A stretch of DNA of 32,332 bases from the NCBI GenBank assembly GCA_028718965.1, contig JAQUKS010000008.1, positions 1 to 32,332 of the forward strand. Reading direction: 5' to 3'. Shown here one piece after another: positions 30,661 through 32,332 of the stretch. The translations under genes and the position numbers were made by a program. This DNA comes from Minisyncoccota bacterium. GTDB lineage: Bacteria; Patescibacteriota; Minisyncoccia; Minisyncoccales; CG1-02-41-26. The notes beneath the pieces were generated by a model, which had not been told where the DNA came from, did no database searches, and worked only from the letters and a program-made list of their open reading frames with translations. Position 1 is the first letter of the stretch. Each line of letters opens with the position of its first letter.

Positions 30661-32244
30661 ATGAACCAGGAAGTACAACCAAAACTCAAGTACTTCCTCT
30701 ACGCTCGCAAATCTTCAGAACAAGAAGACAGACAGGTCCTTTCAATCGATTCGCAAAAGAGCGAGCTGGAAGCGCTTGCAAAAAGAGAACGTCTCCACAT
30801 CGTGGAGCGCCTGGAAGAATCATATTCAGCCAAAGCGCCGGGACGCGAAATCTTCAACCAGATGATCAAACGGATAGAGAAAGGCGAAGCCGAGGGCATA
30901 ATCGCCTGGCATCCCAACCGCCTTTCCCGAAATTCCGTGGACACCGGCTACCTGGTTTATCTCATGGACCAGAACCGGCTTTTGGAAATTCACACGCCCG
31001 GCCAGACGTTCAAAAATACTCCCAACGACAAATTCCTGCTCAACCTGCTTTGCAGTCAGGCCAAGCTGGAAAACGACAACAAAGGCATAGACGTCAAACG
31101 CGGGCTAAGGCGCAAAGTGGAAATGGGCTGGCATCCCGGGCCGGCGCCAGTCGGCTACAAAAACACGCCCGATAAATTAAAAGGTTTTCGCACGATCCGT
31201 AAAGACCCGCGAATGTTTCCGATTATCCGGAAAATGTTTGATATGCTTTTAAGCGGCGACTTTACCGCTCCCCGGGTGCACGAAATCGCGGTTGAAAAAT
31301 GGGGTTTGAAAAACCTGGCGCGTAGCGGCTACTACCGCCTGCTTTACAATCCCTTTTATTACGGCTGGTTTGAGTGGCCCAAAGGCTCAGGCAACTGGCA
31401 TAAAGGCAAGCATGAACCGATGATCACGCGCGACGAATACGACCGCGTTCAGAAAATGCTCGGGCATGGGAGTAAGCCCAAACCGGAAACGCACACCTTC
31501 GCTTACACCGGCATGATCCGTTGCGGCGAGTGCGGCTGCATGGTAACGGCCGAAAACAAAATTAAGAAAAACAAAAACGGCAACGTCCATCACTACACGT
31601 ATTATCACTGCACCAAACGCAAAGGCCCGTGCAGCCAGAAATGCATCGAAGTGAACGAGTTGGAAAAGCAGATTAAAAAGACGTTGGCCAAAGTCCAACC
31701 GCCGGAAGAATTCCACGGCTGGGCCATGAAGTGGCTTAGAAACGAAAATGAGCGTGAAGCCGGCGACAGAAACGCCATTCTTTCCAACCAACAGAAAAAC
31801 TACGAAACCTGCGTCAAAAAGCTGGACGCTTTGATAGATATGAGAGCGTCAGGAGAAATAAGCGAGGAAGAATTCAAGAAAAAGAAATCGGAAATCGGCC
31901 AGGAAAAAATCAGACTGCACGAATTATTGAACGATACTGACAACCGCGTGGACAGCTGGCTCCAGACGGCCGACAACGTTTTGACCTTCGCCGGCGACGC
32001 CAACGAAGCGTTCACCGAAAGGGGCCAACACGCCCGAAAAGTGATTCTCTCCGCCTTAGGTTCGAACCTCCTCTTACAAGACAAAAACATAAGAATTGAC
32101 ACGGATTCCGCGCTTCTACCCCTGATTCTTGTCTCATCCGGGTCGAATCGGAAAAACGGACGGTTAGAACCTGTCGAAACGGGCTCTAATAAAGAGAAAA
32201 GCCGAGCTTTTAACTCGGCAAATCCCATGTGGCTCCGGAGGTAG
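30661..32244 (+). CDS. large serine recombinase (integrase)
   Basis: A 527-residue site-specific recombinase. The resolvase domain (1 to about 150) has the catalytic serine in FLYARKSSEQEDRQ (Ser18), SIDSQ and IAWHPNRLSRN. The recombinase domain follows (GYKNTP...ARSGYYRLLYNPFYYGWF), then a zinc ribbon with Cys288, Cys291, Cys317 and Cys324 or 328. A coiled coil (about 370-430) and a tail complete it. ATG 30661 is preferred to the in-frame TTG at 30652. The last 20 or so codons cross the tRNA-Asn terminator and the tRNA 3' end, so the natural C-terminus may have been altered by integration. Confidence 0.93.
   Translation: MNQEVQPKLKYFLYARKSSEQEDRQVLSIDSQKSELEALAKRERLHIVERLEESYSAKAPGREIFNQMIKRIEKGEAEGIIAWHPNRLSRNSVDTGYLVYLMDQNRLLEIHTPGQTFKNTPNDKFLLNLLCSQAKLENDNKGIDVKRGLRRKVEMGWHPGPAPVGYKNTPDKLKGFRTIRKDPRMFPIIRKMFDMLLSGDFTAPRVHEIAVEKWGLKNLARSGYYRLLYNPFYYGWFEWPKGSGNWHKGKHEPMITRDEYDRVQKMLGHGSKPKPETHTFAYTGMIRCGECGCMVTAENKIKKNKNGNVHHYTYYHCTKRKGPCSQKCIEVNELEKQIKKTLAKVQPPEEFHGWAMKWLRNENEREAGDRNAILSNQQKNYETCVKKLDALIDMRASGEISEEEFKKKKSEIGQEKIRLHELLNDTDNRVDSWLQTADNVLTFAGDANEAFTERGQHARKVILSALGSNLLLQDKNIRIDTDSALLPLILVSSGSNRKNGRLEPVETGSNKEKSRAFNSANPMWLRR
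32194..32219 (-). terminator. terminator of tRNA-Asn
   Basis: GCCGAG/CTCGGC with a TTAAAAG loop is followed on the minus strand by TTTTCTCTTTATT, 11 bases after the tRNA. It lies inside the recombinase coding sequence on the opposite strand. Confidence 0.7.
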
Positions 32245-32304
32245 GACTCGAACCTACAACCAACTCGTTAACAGCGAGACGCTCTACCATTGAGCTACTC
32301 CGGA
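32230..32304 (-). tRNA. tRNA-Asn (GTT), CCA encoded
   Basis: The minus strand folds into a full cloverleaf: acceptor TCCGGAG/CTCCGGA (7 pairs), D stem GCTC/GAGC, anticodon loop CTGTTAA with anticodon GTT, T stem GTAGG/CCTAC with loop TTCGAGT, discriminator G and encoded CCA. The outermost anticodon-stem position is a T/T mismatch. The 3' end overlaps the recombinase reading frame by 15 bases. If the GAD-less AspRS is non-discriminating, this tRNA could be charged by transamidation (inference). Confidence 0.95.
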
Positions 32305-32332
32305 ATATTCTATTGTTTGTTTCCACGCAAAG

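Noticed and set aside
19608-32304. Element bounded by tRNA 3'-end repeats as attL and attR
   Set aside because: The tRNA-like sequence at 19608 is in the opposite orientation to tRNA-Asn and differs in the acceptor part, so it is not a direct repeat of the tRNA end.

Overview
The window looks like a chromosomal stretch of a Patescibacteria (CPR-type) bacterium. The evidence is a 463-residue AspRS lacking the GAD insertion domain, a secreted Cys-rich repeat protein and small single-helix membrane proteins of a kind I associate with that radiation, compact operons with gaps of 1 to 25 bases, and A/T-rich gene starts that mostly lack Shine-Dalgarno sequences. At least four genes place ATG exactly six bases after a -10 box, which implies leaderless mRNAs. 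This assignment is inference from gene content; there is no rRNA here.

Layout. (1) 1-2.6 kb: an operon of a small membrane protein and a 676-residue secreted Cys-repeat protein. (2) 2.6-4.5 kb: gene-poor, with two orphan genes that do have strong Shine-Dalgarno sequences, plus decayed repeats and terminators. (3) 4.5-7.1 kb: aspS, a LiaF-like membrane protein and an anchored beta-propeller. (4) 7.3-11.6 kb: an eno-gpmI-pyk operon (lower glycolysis) behind a near-consensus promoter. (5) 11.8-17.1 kb: a five-gene copper operon: csoR, an HMA/TauE-like/cupredoxin fusion, a Cu+-ATPase, a small thioredoxin and a YraQ/ArsP-type permease. A CsoR-like palindrome overlaps the predicted start of transcription. 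(6) 17.1-27.5 kb: an accessory, defence-island-like region holding a truncated msrA, an HD-domain protein, a SRPBCC protein, a Fic toxin with a candidate antitoxin, a 1149-residue orphan protein, a REP-associated (Y1/RAYT) transposase flanked by hairpin-forming inverted repeats, a truncated gene, and an MvaI/BcnI-like restriction-modification operon with a small HTH gene. (7) 27.5-32.3 kb: an integrated-element-like module with a zinc ribbon, a predicted structured RNA, a small-ORF/SpoVG/HTH operon, an intergenic array of eighteen short repeats in six triads, a membrane-anchored protein and a large serine recombinase whose 3' end runs antisense into a tRNA-Asn gene.

The most unusual signal is the triad array at 29409-29666: six blocks, each with three copies of a block-specific core at about 11-base spacing, and in five blocks the middle copy differs by a C/T switch. 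It follows an HTH gene, an A/T-rich tract and a perfect palindrome, which fits a replication-origin or partition-type site, though the grammar is unlike ordinary iterons. Other strong leads are the 22-bp RAYT-flanking repeat and its solo copies sitting exactly at gene-truncation junctions, a predicted ~130-nt structured RNA with its own promoter and terminator, a two-copy microprotein family hidden antisense between operon ends and terminators, and the 1149-residue protein beside the restriction and Fic genes.
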